A stretch of DNA of 64,000 nt from Kiloniella spongiae (GCF_001026905.1 NZ_LAQL01000005.1:182322-246321), one strand, 5' to 3'. Shown: positions 27,244-36,444, counted from the stretch's first letter. Notes: generated by a model not told the origin, from the sequence alone. A program made the numbers and translations.

Positions 27244-27274
27244 TTGACTTATTTCTTAATTCTGAAAATATAAT
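27244..27274 (+). promoter_or_regulatory. Promoter of the N-formylglutamate/TRAP operon
   Basis: TTGACT at 27244-27249 and TATAAT at 27269-27274 (19-bp spacer; AATATA at 27267 gives 17). It lies between the two palindromes O1 and O2, about 40 bp before the first gene. Confidence 0.55.
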
Positions 27275-27278
27275 TTCA
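27263..27278. promoter_or_regulatory. Operator-like palindrome O2 (RpiR-type)
   Basis: TGAAA (27263-27267) and TTTCA (27274-27278) with a 6-nt AT spacer, overlapping the -10 element. It is a weaker copy of O1, consistent with repression when both are occupied. Confidence 0.55.
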
Positions 27279-27313
27279 AAAATAAGCAATAAAAAATACC
27301 TGGGGTAAGGTTC

Positions 27314-28147
27314 TTGTCGAACGAGTTATTAAATTCCGTTGATAATTCTTCACCTGAAAGTGTGGTTAAAACAACCAATCTTTCAGGCGATGGAGAGTAC
27401 GTAATTATCTGCGAGCATGCCTCTAACCATATTCCTGCTGAATACAATAATCTTGGCCTCAGTGACGATGAGATAAACCAGCATATCGCATGGGACCCTG
27501 GCGCTCTGGCAGTTGCACAGCAACTTTCGAAGCAGCTGGACGCGCCACTTGTAGAACAATGCGTATCCAGATTGGTTTACGACTGTAATCGCCCACCTGA
27601 AGCCCGGAATGCTATGCCTTTTCAAAGCGAAATATTTGAAATTCCTGGCAACGCAAACCTTAGTCAAGAAGAGCGCAACAACAGAACGAGCAACATTTAC
27701 AAGCCTTTTAAAGAGGCTGTAAGAACATGCCTTGATCACAAAACAACAGATATGCATAAACCCGTTGTCATAACGGTTCACTCTTTCACGCCAGTGTATA
27801 AAGGGCAAAAAAGAGATGTTGAAATTGGTTTTTTGCATGATAAAGACAGCCGTTTTGCAGATCAGCTTATTCAGTCTTTTGCGACAGAGACAACAAAGTA
27901 TGACTTACGGCTGAACGAACCTTATGCCCCAGTTGATGGCGTTACACATACCTTGACTGAACATGCCCTCCCAAGGGGATTGATGAATGTTATGCTGGAA
28001 ATTAGAAATGATCTGATTTCTGATCAGGATGCACAAAAAAATATGGCATCCCTTTTGGTCAAAGCCATTGGGAAAGCAAAAGAAGCTCTGGACAAACAAC
28101 AAAACCAGTCTGCTTCGATAACCAAACAAACGAGCCTGGGAAACTGA
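27314..28147 (+). CDS. N-formylglutamate amidohydrolase-family enzyme
   Basis: A 277-residue cytoplasmic hydrolase of PF05013 (HutG2/COG3931-like). Conserved elements: ICEHASNHIP at about residues 33-42, HIAWDPGA, SRLVYDCNRPPEARNAMP, TVHSFTPVYKGQKR and MLEIRNDLI. Family members hydrolyse N-formylglutamate to formate and glutamate or related N-acyl amino acids. TTG at 27314 has GTAAGG upstream. It is first in an operon with a TRAP importer and a GS-like ligase; no other hut genes are present, so histidine breakdown is not implied. Confidence 0.85.
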   Translation: MSNELLNSVDNSSPESVVKTTNLSGDGEYVIICEHASNHIPAEYNNLGLSDDEINQHIAWDPGALAVAQQLSKQLDAPLVEQCVSRLVYDCNRPPEARNAMPFQSEIFEIPGNANLSQEERNNRTSNIYKPFKEAVRTCLDHKTTDMHKPVVITVHSFTPVYKGQKRDVEIGFLHDKDSRFADQLIQSFATETTKYDLRLNEPYAPVDGVTHTLTEHALPRGLMNVMLEIRNDLISDQDAQKNMASLLVKAIGKAKEALDKQQNQSASITKQTSLGN

Positions 28148-28148
28148 A

Positions 28149-28658
28149 ATGCCCAATATAATAAAATCCTACGTCAAAGGGGTCGATACATTGAACCGGT
28201 TTACAGGGCTGGTTACAATGCATCTCATCTTCGTCATGATCGGGTTACTTCTCTATTCCTCTATTTCTAGAACACTGTTTGATACACCCATCAATTCAGT
28301 GGTGACGATTTCTCAGTTCCTTATGTCTGCGTATTACCTTCTTGGCGGAGGATTTTCCATGCAGGAAGATGCCCACGTGCGAATGGATCTCTTCTACAGT
28401 AGCTGGTCTAAAAAAGGAAAAGCCCGGGCAGACGCCTTTACCTCTATTTTTCTGGTCTTTTACCTCGTTATTCTTTTGTACGGCGCAGTATCCAGCACGA
28501 TGTACACAATAGAAGTTGGGCAAAAGACCCGAACACTGATTCAATACCCACTTGCGCCAATTAAAATCCTCATGACCTTGGGCGTCTTCCTTATGCTTTT
28601 ACAAGCAACTGCAACTTTCTTTAAAGATCTGGCCAAAGCCAGAGGAGTTACACTGTAA
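28149..28658 (+). CDS. TRAP transporter small permease (DctQ family)
   Basis: A 169-residue inner-membrane protein with four hydrophobic segments (MHLIFVMIGLLLYSSIS; FLMSAYYLLGGGFSMQEDAH; IFLVFYLVILLYGAVSS; LMTLGVFLMLLQATATFF). The GGGFSMQEDAHVRMD motif is typical of DctQ proteins. It starts 1 bp after the amidohydrolase stop and overlaps dctM by 1 nt (TAATG), so the three are translationally linked. Confidence 0.93.
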   Translation: MPNIIKSYVKGVDTLNRFTGLVTMHLIFVMIGLLLYSSISRTLFDTPINSVVTISQFLMSAYYLLGGGFSMQEDAHVRMDLFYSSWSKKGKARADAFTSIFLVFYLVILLYGAVSSTMYTIEVGQKTRTLIQYPLAPIKILMTLGVFLMLLQATATFFKDLAKARGVTL

Positions 28659-29977
28659 TGAGTTATGAAATGATCGCATTACTGATGTTCTCAACCATGA
28701 TGGTCATGATGTTAACTGGCCAGCGTGTTTTTGGAGCTATCGGTTTTGTTGCCGCAGTTGCAGCGCTTTTCCTATGGGGCGAAGGCGGCGTAGAAATGCC
28801 GTTTACTGCTGCCTCAAAACTAATGAGTTGGTATCCTCTACTCACATTGCCACTTTTCGTTTTCATGGGCTATATGCTCTCGGAATCAGGGATTGCCAGC
28901 GACCTCTATAAAATGTTCCACGTCTGGATGGGCCCTCTTCATGGCGGCCTCGCTATTGGTACGATCTGCCTTATGGTTCTCATTTCTGCAATGAACGGCC
29001 TGTCAGTTGCCGGTATGGCAATCGGCGCAACCATTGCCCTGCCTGAAATGCTAAGGCGCGGTTATGACAAGGTAATGGTTACAGGTGTCATCCAAGCGGG
29101 AAGTTCGCTTGGTATTCTGGTACCACCAAGTGTTGTTCTTGTTCTCTACGGGATGATTGCTCGCCAACCGGTCAGTGATCTATGGCTTGCCGGCGCTATT
29201 CCCGGTTTAATGCTGGCAACTATGTTTGTTGTTTATATTGTTGTCAGATGCCGTTTGCAGCCCGAACTTGGTCCCGTTTTACCAAAAGAAGAACGTCAGA
29301 TGCCGTTGGGCGAAAAGATCGCACTGCTGAAAGCAGGGATCCTCCCCTTGTTGATTTTTGTATTTATGACAGGATTTTTTGTTGCAGGCGTCACCAGTCT
29401 TGTTGAAAGCTCAGCAGTAGGCGCGACAGCAGCAATGCTTGCCGCTCTCTTTAGAAAACGACTGACTTTTAAAGTCCTGGAAACCACAATAAGACAAACA
29501 CTGGGCATCAGTTGTATGTTTATGTGGATCATTCTCGCTGCTCTTGCTTTTGGTGCAGTCTTTGATGGTCTTGGTGCCGTAAAGGCAATCGAAAGTCTCT
29601 TTCTTGAAAAATGGGGCCTAAGCCCTTGGGAAATCCTTATCCTAATGCAACTTTCCTACATCGTTATGGGAATGTTCCTGGATGATACCGCCATGTTGGT
29701 GATTGTAGCGCCGCTTTATATTCCGCTCGTTATCAGCCTTGGCTTTAACCCTATTTGGTATGGCGTGCTCTATACCATCACAGTTCAGGTTGCCTATATG
29801 ACACCGCCTTTCGGTTACAACCTCTTCTTGATGAAGGCCATGGCGCCACCTGAAATTTCACTAGTCGATATCTATCGCTCGGTGATCCCTTTTGTCCTGA
29901 TCATGATTTTCGCATTAGTGATTGTTATGTCATTCCCTGAAATCGCTCTTTGGTTACCTCAGTACTTCAAAGGTTAA
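28658..29977 (+). CDS. TRAP transporter large permease (DctM family)
   Basis: A 439-residue secondary transporter subunit with about 12 helices, coupling substrate import to a sodium gradient. Family motifs: LPLFVFMGYMLSESGIA, ISAMNGLSVAGMAIGATIAL, IQAGSSLGILVPPSVVLVLY and GMFLDDTAMLVIVAPLYIP. The substrate is set by the DctP protein encoded downstream. It is followed by a 147-bp gap holding a small hairpin. Confidence 0.94.
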   Translation: MSYEMIALLMFSTMMVMMLTGQRVFGAIGFVAAVAALFLWGEGGVEMPFTAASKLMSWYPLLTLPLFVFMGYMLSESGIASDLYKMFHVWMGPLHGGLAIGTICLMVLISAMNGLSVAGMAIGATIALPEMLRRGYDKVMVTGVIQAGSSLGILVPPSVVLVLYGMIARQPVSDLWLAGAIPGLMLATMFVVYIVVRCRLQPELGPVLPKEERQMPLGEKIALLKAGILPLLIFVFMTGFFVAGVTSLVESSAVGATAAMLAALFRKRLTFKVLETTIRQTLGISCMFMWIILAALAFGAVFDGLGAVKAIESLFLEKWGLSPWEILILMQLSYIVMGMFLDDTAMLVIVAPLYIPLVISLGFNPIWYGVLYTITVQVAYMTPPFGYNLFLMKAMAPPEISLVDIYRSVIPFVLIMIFALVIVMSFPEIALWLPQYFKG

Positions 29978-30073
29978 CGATACGGGATGATGGAAGTATG
30001 ATTTTTGACAGGAGGTTAAATAAGTAAAAAGTGAAGACTAAACTACACGAATAAAGTGAAAGAGCTTAAACCG

Positions 30074-30090
30074 CCCGGGCCTTTCTCGGG
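30074..30090 (+). promoter_or_regulatory. Small stem-loop between dctM- and dctP-type genes
   Basis: Arms CCCGGG / CTCGGG (one G-T pair) with a 5-nt loop in the 147-bp gap. It may separate expression of the periplasmic subunit from the permeases; there is no T tract. Confidence 0.35.
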
Positions 30091-30124
30091 ATATTAATAA
30101 GTTTAAACAGGGAGTATCTATACG

Positions 30125-31177
30125 ATGACGAATAGACGCGATTTTCTTAAAAAAGCTGGTATGGCAACCGTTGGTGCCGCTGGCGCATCCGCTTTGGTAG
30201 CGCCTGCTGTCCACGCACAATCCACAATTAAATGGCGCCTGCAGACCTATGCGGGTCCTGCTTTGGGTGAGCACGTAATCAAACCAGCCATTGATGCTTT
30301 CAACAAAGCGGCAAATGGTGAAATGGTTATCGAACTGTTCTATGCAGACCAGTTGGTCCCAACAGGTGAGCTGTTCCGTGCCATGCAAAAAGGCACAATT
30401 GATGCCGTTCAGAGTGATGACGATTCAATTGCAGCACCAGTAGATGTATCTGTCTTTGGTGGATACTTCCCATTTGGTACACGTTACAGCCTTGATGTGC
30501 CAGTTCTCTTCAACCAGTACGGTTTGAATGAAATCTGGGAAGAAGCTTATGACGAAGTCGACGGCGTTAAATGGCTGTCTGCTGGTGCATGGGATCCATG
30601 TCACTTCGCAACCAAAGACCCGATCCGTAGCCTAGCAGATCTAAAAGGCAAGCGTGTCTTTACCTTCCCGACAGCTGGTCGCTTCCTTTCCCGTTTTGGT
30701 GTTGTTCCTGTAACATTGCCTTGGGAAGATATCGAAGTAGCGATGCAGACAGGTGAGCTTGATGGTATCGCATGGTCCGGTATTACCGAAGATTACACTG
30801 TTGGTTGGGCCGATGTGACAAACTACTTCCTCACCAACAACATCTCTGGTGCATGGTGCGGTTCTTTCTTTGCTAACGAAGACCGTTGGAATGAAGTACC
30901 TGAGCACCTCAAAACACTCTTCAAACTCTGCATGGATAGCTCACACTACTACCGTCAGCACTGGTATTGGGGTGGCGAAGCACAGCTACGTACCGAAGGC
31001 ACGAAGCTTGAGCTTACAACAATTCCTGATGAAGAATGGGCAACGGTTGAAGCAGAAGCTTACAAGTTCTGGGATGAAATTGCAGAACAGAGCGATCGTT
31101 CAAAGCGTGTTGTTGATATTCTCAAGAAGTACGCGAAAACAATGGAAAAAGCTGGTAAACCTTACCGTTACGGCTAA
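30125..31177 (+). CDS. TRAP transporter substrate-binding protein (DctP family), Tat-exported
   Basis: A 350-residue periplasmic protein. The N-terminus TNRRDFLKKAG is a twin-arginine signal followed by a hydrophobic stretch and the cleavage-like site VHAQS, so it is exported folded. Conserved TRAP features: FYADQLVPTGELFRAMQKGT, FPTAGRFLSRFGVVPVTLPW and EVAMQTGELDGIAWSG, as in the long DctP subgroup that includes keto-acid binders. Ligand not known; the operon enzymes suggest a glutamyl or N-acyl amino acid. Confidence 0.92.
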   Translation: MTNRRDFLKKAGMATVGAAGASALVAPAVHAQSTIKWRLQTYAGPALGEHVIKPAIDAFNKAANGEMVIELFYADQLVPTGELFRAMQKGTIDAVQSDDDSIAAPVDVSVFGGYFPFGTRYSLDVPVLFNQYGLNEIWEEAYDEVDGVKWLSAGAWDPCHFATKDPIRSLADLKGKRVFTFPTAGRFLSRFGVVPVTLPWEDIEVAMQTGELDGIAWSGITEDYTVGWADVTNYFLTNNISGAWCGSFFANEDRWNEVPEHLKTLFKLCMDSSHYYRQHWYWGGEAQLRTEGTKLELTTIPDEEWATVEAEAYKFWDEIAEQSDRSKRVVDILKKYAKTMEKAGKPYRYG

Positions 31178-31192
31178 TTCTATATTTATTAT

Positions 31193-31219
31193 GTCACAGC
31201 CCGACAATCGGGCTGTGAC
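31193..31219 (+). terminator. Strong hairpin between dctP-type gene and GS-like gene
   Basis: Perfect 12-bp stem GTCACAGCCCGA / TCGGGCTGTGAC with a CAA loop, 16 bp after the binding-protein stop, followed by CCTTT. It is probably a partial terminator or 3' stabiliser that keeps the binding protein in excess over the ligase. Confidence 0.65.
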
Positions 31220-31253
31220 ACCTTTATAAACATCTAAAAATAAGAGTGTAACT

Positions 31254-32624
31254 ATGTCCGGCAATCTTTCCTTTGAAGATCTTAAAAAAGCCGTCTCCAG
31301 CGGCAAGATTGATACCGTCCTTGTCTGTCAAGCCGACATGCAGGGCCGCCTTATGGGCAAAAGGTTCCATGCTGATTACTTCGTCAATGGTGGTCACAAA
31401 GAAACCCACAGCTGTAACTATCTTCTCGCAACTGATATGGAGATGGAAACAGTAGAGGGTTATAAATCCACCAGCTGGGAATCAGGTTATGGCGACTACA
31501 CCATGAAACCGGATCTGAGCACTCTGCGTCGTGTTCCATGGCTCGAAGGCACTGCCTTTGTCATGTGCGATATGCTAGATCATCACACTCATGAAGAAGT
31601 TCCACATTCTCCCCGCGCCGTTCTCAAGAAACAGGTCGCCCGCTTGGAAGCAATGGGGATGAAGGCCTACATGGCCTCTGAACTAGAATTTTTCCTTTTT
31701 GAAAACTCTTTCGAAGACGCACACAAAAACGGTTATCACTCTTTGGAAACGCTCGGAAAATACAATGAAGATTACCATATTTTCCAGACGACCAAAGAAG
31801 AAGACGTCATGCGCGCCATCCGGAACGGATTGCATGATGCCGGTATCGTCGTTGAATGTTCAAAAGGCGAAGCTTCTGCCGGACAGGAAGAGATCAACGT
31901 CAAGTATGACGACGCCCTGATTTCAGCAGATAACCATGTTTTCATCAAGAATGGCTGCAAGGAAATTGCCTGGCAAAAAGGCAAAGCCCTCACTTTCCTC
32001 GCCAAATGGCATAATGATGCAGCTGGTAGCTCTTCCCACGTCCACCAGTCACTTTGGTCTGCAGATGGAAAAGAAGCACTATTCCACGATCCAAACGGTG
32101 AATACGGTATGTCTGAGCTAATGCGCCAGTATGTTGCTGGCCTATTGCATAACGCCAGCGACCTGACCTATTTCCTCGCCCCTTACATCAACTCCTATAA
32201 ACGCTTTGCCGAAGGCACCTTTGCCCCAACTAAAGCAATTTGGAGTAAAGATAATCGTACCGCAGGTTATCGCCTGTGTGGCGAAGCAACCAAAGCTATT
32301 CGTATTGAATGCCGTGTGGGTGGTTCCGATTTAAATCCATACCTCGCAATGGCAGCCCTTTTGGCCGCAGGTATTGATGGTATTGAAAATAAGCGTGAAC
32401 TTGAAGCTGAATTCAAGGGCGATGCTTACGCATCCGAAAGCGCGCGGTCTATTCCAAACACCCTTCGTGGTGCCGCTGTCGCTTTGAAAGAATCAACTAT
32501 GCTCCGCGCTGCGATGGGGGATGATGTGATTGATCACTACACCCGTGCCGCTGAATGGGAACAGGAAGAGTTTGATCGCCGCGTCACCGACTGGGAAGTC
32601 GCCCGTGGTTTCGAACGCGCATAA
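31254..32624 (+). CDS. Glutamine synthetase-family ligase (GlnT / gamma-glutamylpolyamine synthetase-like)
   Basis: A 456-residue protein with the glutamine synthetase fold. It has a short beta-grasp N-domain (LVCQADMQGRLMGKRF), metal ligands in SELEFFLFE and GQEEINVKYDDAL, the SSSHVHQSLW loop, and NSYKRFAEGTFAPTKAIW with the ATP/glutamate-binding Arg region. The adenylylation-site region typical of GlnA-I is not evident, so it is more likely a gamma-glutamyl ligase such as PuuA/GlnT types than the housekeeping enzyme. It follows the TRAP genes and ends at a strong terminator. Acceptor amine unknown. Confidence 0.85.
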   Translation: MSGNLSFEDLKKAVSSGKIDTVLVCQADMQGRLMGKRFHADYFVNGGHKETHSCNYLLATDMEMETVEGYKSTSWESGYGDYTMKPDLSTLRRVPWLEGTAFVMCDMLDHHTHEEVPHSPRAVLKKQVARLEAMGMKAYMASELEFFLFENSFEDAHKNGYHSLETLGKYNEDYHIFQTTKEEDVMRAIRNGLHDAGIVVECSKGEASAGQEEINVKYDDALISADNHVFIKNGCKEIAWQKGKALTFLAKWHNDAAGSSSHVHQSLWSADGKEALFHDPNGEYGMSELMRQYVAGLLHNASDLTYFLAPYINSYKRFAEGTFAPTKAIWSKDNRTAGYRLCGEATKAIRIECRVGGSDLNPYLAMAALLAAGIDGIENKRELEAEFKGDAYASESARSIPNTLRGAAVALKESTMLRAAMGDDVIDHYTRAAEWEQEEFDRRVTDWEVARGFERA

Positions 32625-32696
32625 GAAAGTAAACACAAGCACCCTTTAAGCGTCTGAGTAAGCCGTCTTCCCAAAAAAAATAAGCAAACCAGACGC

Positions 32697-32730
32697 AAAG
32701 CCCTCACTTTTATTAGTGGGGGCTTTTTTT
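32697..32730 (+). terminator. Intrinsic terminator after the GS-like gene
   Basis: Stem AAAGCCCTCACT / AGTGGGGGCTTT (one G-T pair) followed by a run of seven T. It marks the end of the module and separates it from the convergent sensor kinase gene. Confidence 0.85.
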
Positions 32731-32752
32731 ACGCAATTATATTCGCTCAGAC

Positions 32753-34858
32753 TTAAGCGATATCAGCAAAGATATCTCTTTCTTCTCCGCTCATTGATTG
32801 ATCTTCAGCATCTTTACGAAACCAGATGTAAAAACAGCTGCCAAAACCGGGGCGGGAACGAACTTCTATTTCAGCCTGAAAGCGTTGCAAAATACCATAG
32901 CTGACAGAAAGGCCGAGCCCTGTACCACTATTAGAACTCGTATAAAACGGATCAAAAATGCGGGGTAAAATATCAGGTGTTATTCCAGATCCAGTATCAC
33001 GCACCACCAAGAGAACCCCTTTATCTTTCCAATCCCGGGTTCGAATTGTAATCACTCCGTTTTTTGCCGTCGCATTCGTCGCATTCACAATCAGATTAAT
33101 CAACACTTGCTGAAACTGTTGATGATTGCCGCCAACTCTATGCTTTGCTTTCAAATCAAGCTTTAGAGAAATCTCCTTGCGGTCTAAATCATGTTGCACC
33201 AGTACCAGCGTGTCTTCAACAACCTGACTAATATCAACTGGCATCGGATGGTTTTGGAAATCAGACGGCCTAGAATACTGCAAAAGATTATTGATGATGG
33301 AACGGATACGATACACCTGCTGAATAATCAAACGCGTTTCCTGCTCGACACAGAAAGCATTCTCCCCAAGCTCTGCCGTCATTAAATCCATATTGCCAAG
33401 AATAACGGCAGTAGGATTGTTTATTTCATGCGCAATCCCTGCAGTTAATTCGCCTATTGCCGCTAACTTTTCTTTCGCGACAAGTTGTTCCCTAGTTCGC
33501 TCTAACAGTTTGATATTACGCTCTAATGCTTTTGTACGTTGCTGAAGTTGAGATGTTCTCTGATCAACCTTTCGTTCTAATTCATCAGCCCCTTCTTGAA
33601 TTTGATCTCGCTGGTATTGCAATTGGTCCAACAAGGCATCAAATTGATTGGCAAGCGTTGCTACTTCATCTTTCGCTTTAATCCATCCAATACGAAGATC
33701 ATCTCCTTTTTGCACGCGAGAGATCACGTTGGCCATCGCTTCTATCGGTTTGAAGATAGAACGCGCCACCAACATAGCTCCCACCACACAAAACAACGTC
33801 ACGGCAACAAAAAGGAAAAGTAGCTTGAATAACCCCTCCAGATAAACATCAATGAAAGGTGCTTCCAGAAAACCAGCATAGAGCATGCCTACTCTTTGCC
33901 CATTCACATCGACAATAGGTTCATAAGCCGAAACGTACCATTCACTGACCACAAAAGCGCGATCAATCCAGCTCTCGCCCTGATCTAAAACCTTGTTCCG
34001 AACTTCTTCTGAAACTCTGGTTCCCAAGGCACGCTTTGTAGGGGATTGTAAAAGTCGGGGAACATTTGTGTTAATGCGAACATCTTCAAGAAAAACGGTA
34101 ATCGTTCCCAAGCTATCATCCGCGAGACTTCCTTTGCTGTAAACGATATCTCGCAAACGATCAACAAAGGCAAAGTCCTTATTCACTAAAACACCGCCGA
34201 CTAGAAAGGCTTCTACTTTTCCATCATCATCACGGATAGGGTAATAACTGTGTATCACCATACCACGGTTCTCAATCGTACGATCTGTCGGTTTGGCACG
34301 GGGTGTTGGTATCAAGGGTAAATACACTTCTTTAGGCAAATCCGGGTCAATGATTTCCAACTCCTCTACACTGAAAATCTCTATACCAGTTGAAGATCCG
34401 TCTTCTAACGACTTTTCAAGAAGCGTACTTTTTTTGAAATTACATTGGCTCACTTGCCAGTAATTACAGCCATCCTCATTAACCAAGTAAAGAAAATCAA
34501 ATCCCTCTTTTCGCTTGTATTCTTTTAAAAGCGGATTGATAGCTAACGTTTGCTCATGGGGCGATACCTGATTTTCCAAAGCAACCCGGAAAGAGTGGGA
34601 TTCAGCTATTAAGGCTAACTTAGCTAGATAGCCTTTTTGTGCACGCAAAAAAGATTCATGGGCGACAGACAAGTCACCCGTCACCTTCATAAGGAGCTGT
34701 CGATAACTGATCTCGTTACTCCAAATGTACGCCATGCCAATAACGGTGGGCATCACAATCAAGACCGGCATCAGTACAAGAAGTAACAGTTTATACCGCA
34801 GGCTTCGTGTTATAAGCACATAAAGTCGCTTAAACACCTTTAAGACCTTTATCTTCAA
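32753..34858 (-). CDS. Sensor histidine kinase with large periplasmic (dCache-like) domain
   Basis: A 701-residue inner-membrane kinase. TM1 is about residues 23-45, the periplasmic sensor 46-340 (FLYLVNEDGCNYWQVSQC; VVSEWYVSAYEPIVDVNG; GMLYAGF) and TM2 341-364, then HAMP, a coiled coil to about 465, phospho-His H477 (GIAHEINNP) and a HATPase with VVRDTGSGI and GTGLGLSVSYGIL. It resembles DctB-type carboxylate sensors. It overlaps the response-regulator gene; TTG at 34858 gives a 29-bp overlap, GTG at 34837 gives 8 bp and has a better ribosome site. It is the partner of the sigma-54 regulator. Confidence 0.9.
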   Translation of the reverse strand: MKIKVLKVFKRLYVLITRSLRYKLLLLVLMPVLIVMPTVIGMAYIWSNEISYRQLLMKVTGDLSVAHESFLRAQKGYLAKLALIAESHSFRVALENQVSPHEQTLAINPLLKEYKRKEGFDFLYLVNEDGCNYWQVSQCNFKKSTLLEKSLEDGSSTGIEIFSVEELEIIDPDLPKEVYLPLIPTPRAKPTDRTIENRGMVIHSYYPIRDDDGKVEAFLVGGVLVNKDFAFVDRLRDIVYSKGSLADDSLGTITVFLEDVRINTNVPRLLQSPTKRALGTRVSEEVRNKVLDQGESWIDRAFVVSEWYVSAYEPIVDVNGQRVGMLYAGFLEAPFIDVYLEGLFKLLFLFVAVTLFCVVGAMLVARSIFKPIEAMANVISRVQKGDDLRIGWIKAKDEVATLANQFDALLDQLQYQRDQIQEGADELERKVDQRTSQLQQRTKALERNIKLLERTREQLVAKEKLAAIGELTAGIAHEINNPTAVILGNMDLMTAELGENAFCVEQETRLIIQQVYRIRSIINNLLQYSRPSDFQNHPMPVDISQVVEDTLVLVQHDLDRKEISLKLDLKAKHRVGGNHQQFQQVLINLIVNATNATAKNGVITIRTRDWKDKGVLLVVRDTGSGITPDILPRIFDPFYTSSNSGTGLGLSVSYGILQRFQAEIEVRSRPGFGSCFYIWFRKDAEDQSMSGEERDIFADIA

Positions 34859-36281
34859 GTTCTTGCCAAAATTGAATTTTTCGCGTCAATGTCTTACGGG
34901 ATACACCCAACTTCTCAGCGGCCTGTGTCTTGTTCCCCCCCATTAAAGCGAGCACTTTTTCGATGTGATCCCTCTCTATTGTTTCCAAATTCCAGTGTGT
35001 CGGATAACCAAGAGTGCTTTCTACCTGATCATTTCCTGTTTTCAACATATCTTTGGGGAACATGCCCAATAGCAAACATCGTTCGACCAGATTTTTTAGT
35101 TCTCTCACATTCCCAGGCCAACTATGTGCCTCCAACTCGAGCCAATCAGCCTGATCAAAAGGTATCGCCTGCATTCCCAGTTGCCGTGCCAACATTTGCG
35201 AGAAGTGATGGACCAACGGACTAATATCTTCCCTTCTATCTCGCAAAGGCGGTATCGCCAGTTTGACCACGTTTAAGCGATAGAACAGGTCTTCTCGGAA
35301 CATTCCCTCTGCTTTTGCTTGTTCCAGACTACGATTTGTTGCCGCTACAATACGAACATCAACGGAAATCTCTCTCTCGCTTCCAACCGGACGAATAGAT
35401 TTTTCTTCGAGAGCCCTTAAAAGCTTGGCCTGCATAAGCAGTGGCATTTCAGATATTTCATCTAAAAATAAAGTACCGCCATCCGCATAGGAAAACAGAC
35501 CGTCCCGCGCCTTTTGCGCTCCTGTAAAGGCACCTTTTAAGTGTCCAAAAAGCTCAGATTCAATCAATTCAGGCGAAATCGCCCCACAATTTACCGGCAC
35601 AAAAGGACCTTTTCTACCGCTTTCTTTGTGAATTGCACTGGCAACAAGCTCTTTTCCTGTTCCCGTTTCTCCTTCGACCAAAACAACAGAAGGTGTTGGC
35701 GCTATGCGGGAAATCATCTGACAAAGCTGAAGAAACAAAGCGCTCTGACCAATCATTCCTTCGGGAGAATAAAGATTATCTATGCGCCTTTGCAGAACAA
35801 AATTCTCTCGCACCAAGCGACGTTTTTCCACGCATCGCTTTACAGTTGATATCATTTGCTCCAAACGAAATGGCTTTAAAATAAAGTCTGACGCGCCAAG
35901 GCGTAGAGCATCTATTGCTTTATCAACATCCGCAAAGGCCGTCATGAAAATCACATCTGACTGCCAATCTTGCTCGACGAGGCTTTTGAGCCAATCAACA
36001 CCAGAACACCCGGGAAGGCAAATATCGACAATAAAAAGATCAAAATGATGTTGTTGCCTCAATTCTTCGGCTTCTTCTGCGGAGGCTGCGACAACTACAT
36101 GGCTATATGTTTTTTGAAGCGACCTCTCTAGAAAATCCCGAATACCAGCTTCATCATCGACAATAAGCACAGAATAAGTTGCTTTGTCTTCGTCTTTCGT
36201 GTCGGTATTCGTACGAAGGACAGATTGATCATCGCCTTCGCTATCATCAATGTTTTTCTCCCGAACTGAATACATCGCCAC
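34830..36281 (-). CDS. Sigma-54-dependent NtrC-family response regulator
   Basis: A 483-residue activator. After a 35-residue acidic leader come a receiver domain with D86 (FIVDICLPG) and K136, and an AAA+ domain with Walker A GETGTGKE (204-211) and the sigma-54 contact loop GAFTGA (250-255) intact. A Fis-type helix-turn-helix ends the protein (NKTQAAEKLGVSRKTLTRKI). GTG at 36281 follows AGGGAATTAT; ATG at 36275 is possible. It is divergent from the OFA carrier gene, which has a sigma-54 promoter, so that gene is the evident target. Confidence 0.94.
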   Translation of the reverse strand: MAMYSVREKNIDDSEGDDQSVLRTNTDTKDEDKATYSVLIVDDEAGIRDFLERSLQKTYSHVVVAASAEEAEELRQQHHFDLFIVDICLPGCSGVDWLKSLVEQDWQSDVIFMTAFADVDKAIDALRLGASDFILKPFRLEQMISTVKRCVEKRRLVRENFVLQRRIDNLYSPEGMIGQSALFLQLCQMISRIAPTPSVVLVEGETGTGKELVASAIHKESGRKGPFVPVNCGAISPELIESELFGHLKGAFTGAQKARDGLFSYADGGTLFLDEISEMPLLMQAKLLRALEEKSIRPVGSEREISVDVRIVAATNRSLEQAKAEGMFREDLFYRLNVVKLAIPPLRDRREDISPLVHHFSQMLARQLGMQAIPFDQADWLELEAHSWPGNVRELKNLVERCLLLGMFPKDMLKTGNDQVESTLGYPTHWNLETIERDHIEKVLALMGGNKTQAAEKLGVSRKTLTRKIQFWQELEDKGLKGV

Positions 36282-36444
36282 ATAATTCCCTGTACAATTT
36301 TAGACGTTATTGAACGGTATTCATAAGTGTACCAAGCAGTCTAATTTCTTTATTTTTAGCGGTTTTACAGCCCCTTGTCATCTTCAGCCAAAGCAAGCTG
36401 AACTAAATGTTATCGTATTTGTGGAATTAGAGAAAATCGTTATT

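Noticed and set aside
27314..28147. Histidine utilisation (hut) gene cluster
   Set aside because: The amidohydrolase family includes HutG-type enzymes, but hutH, hutU, hutI and hutF are absent and the context is a TRAP/GS module.
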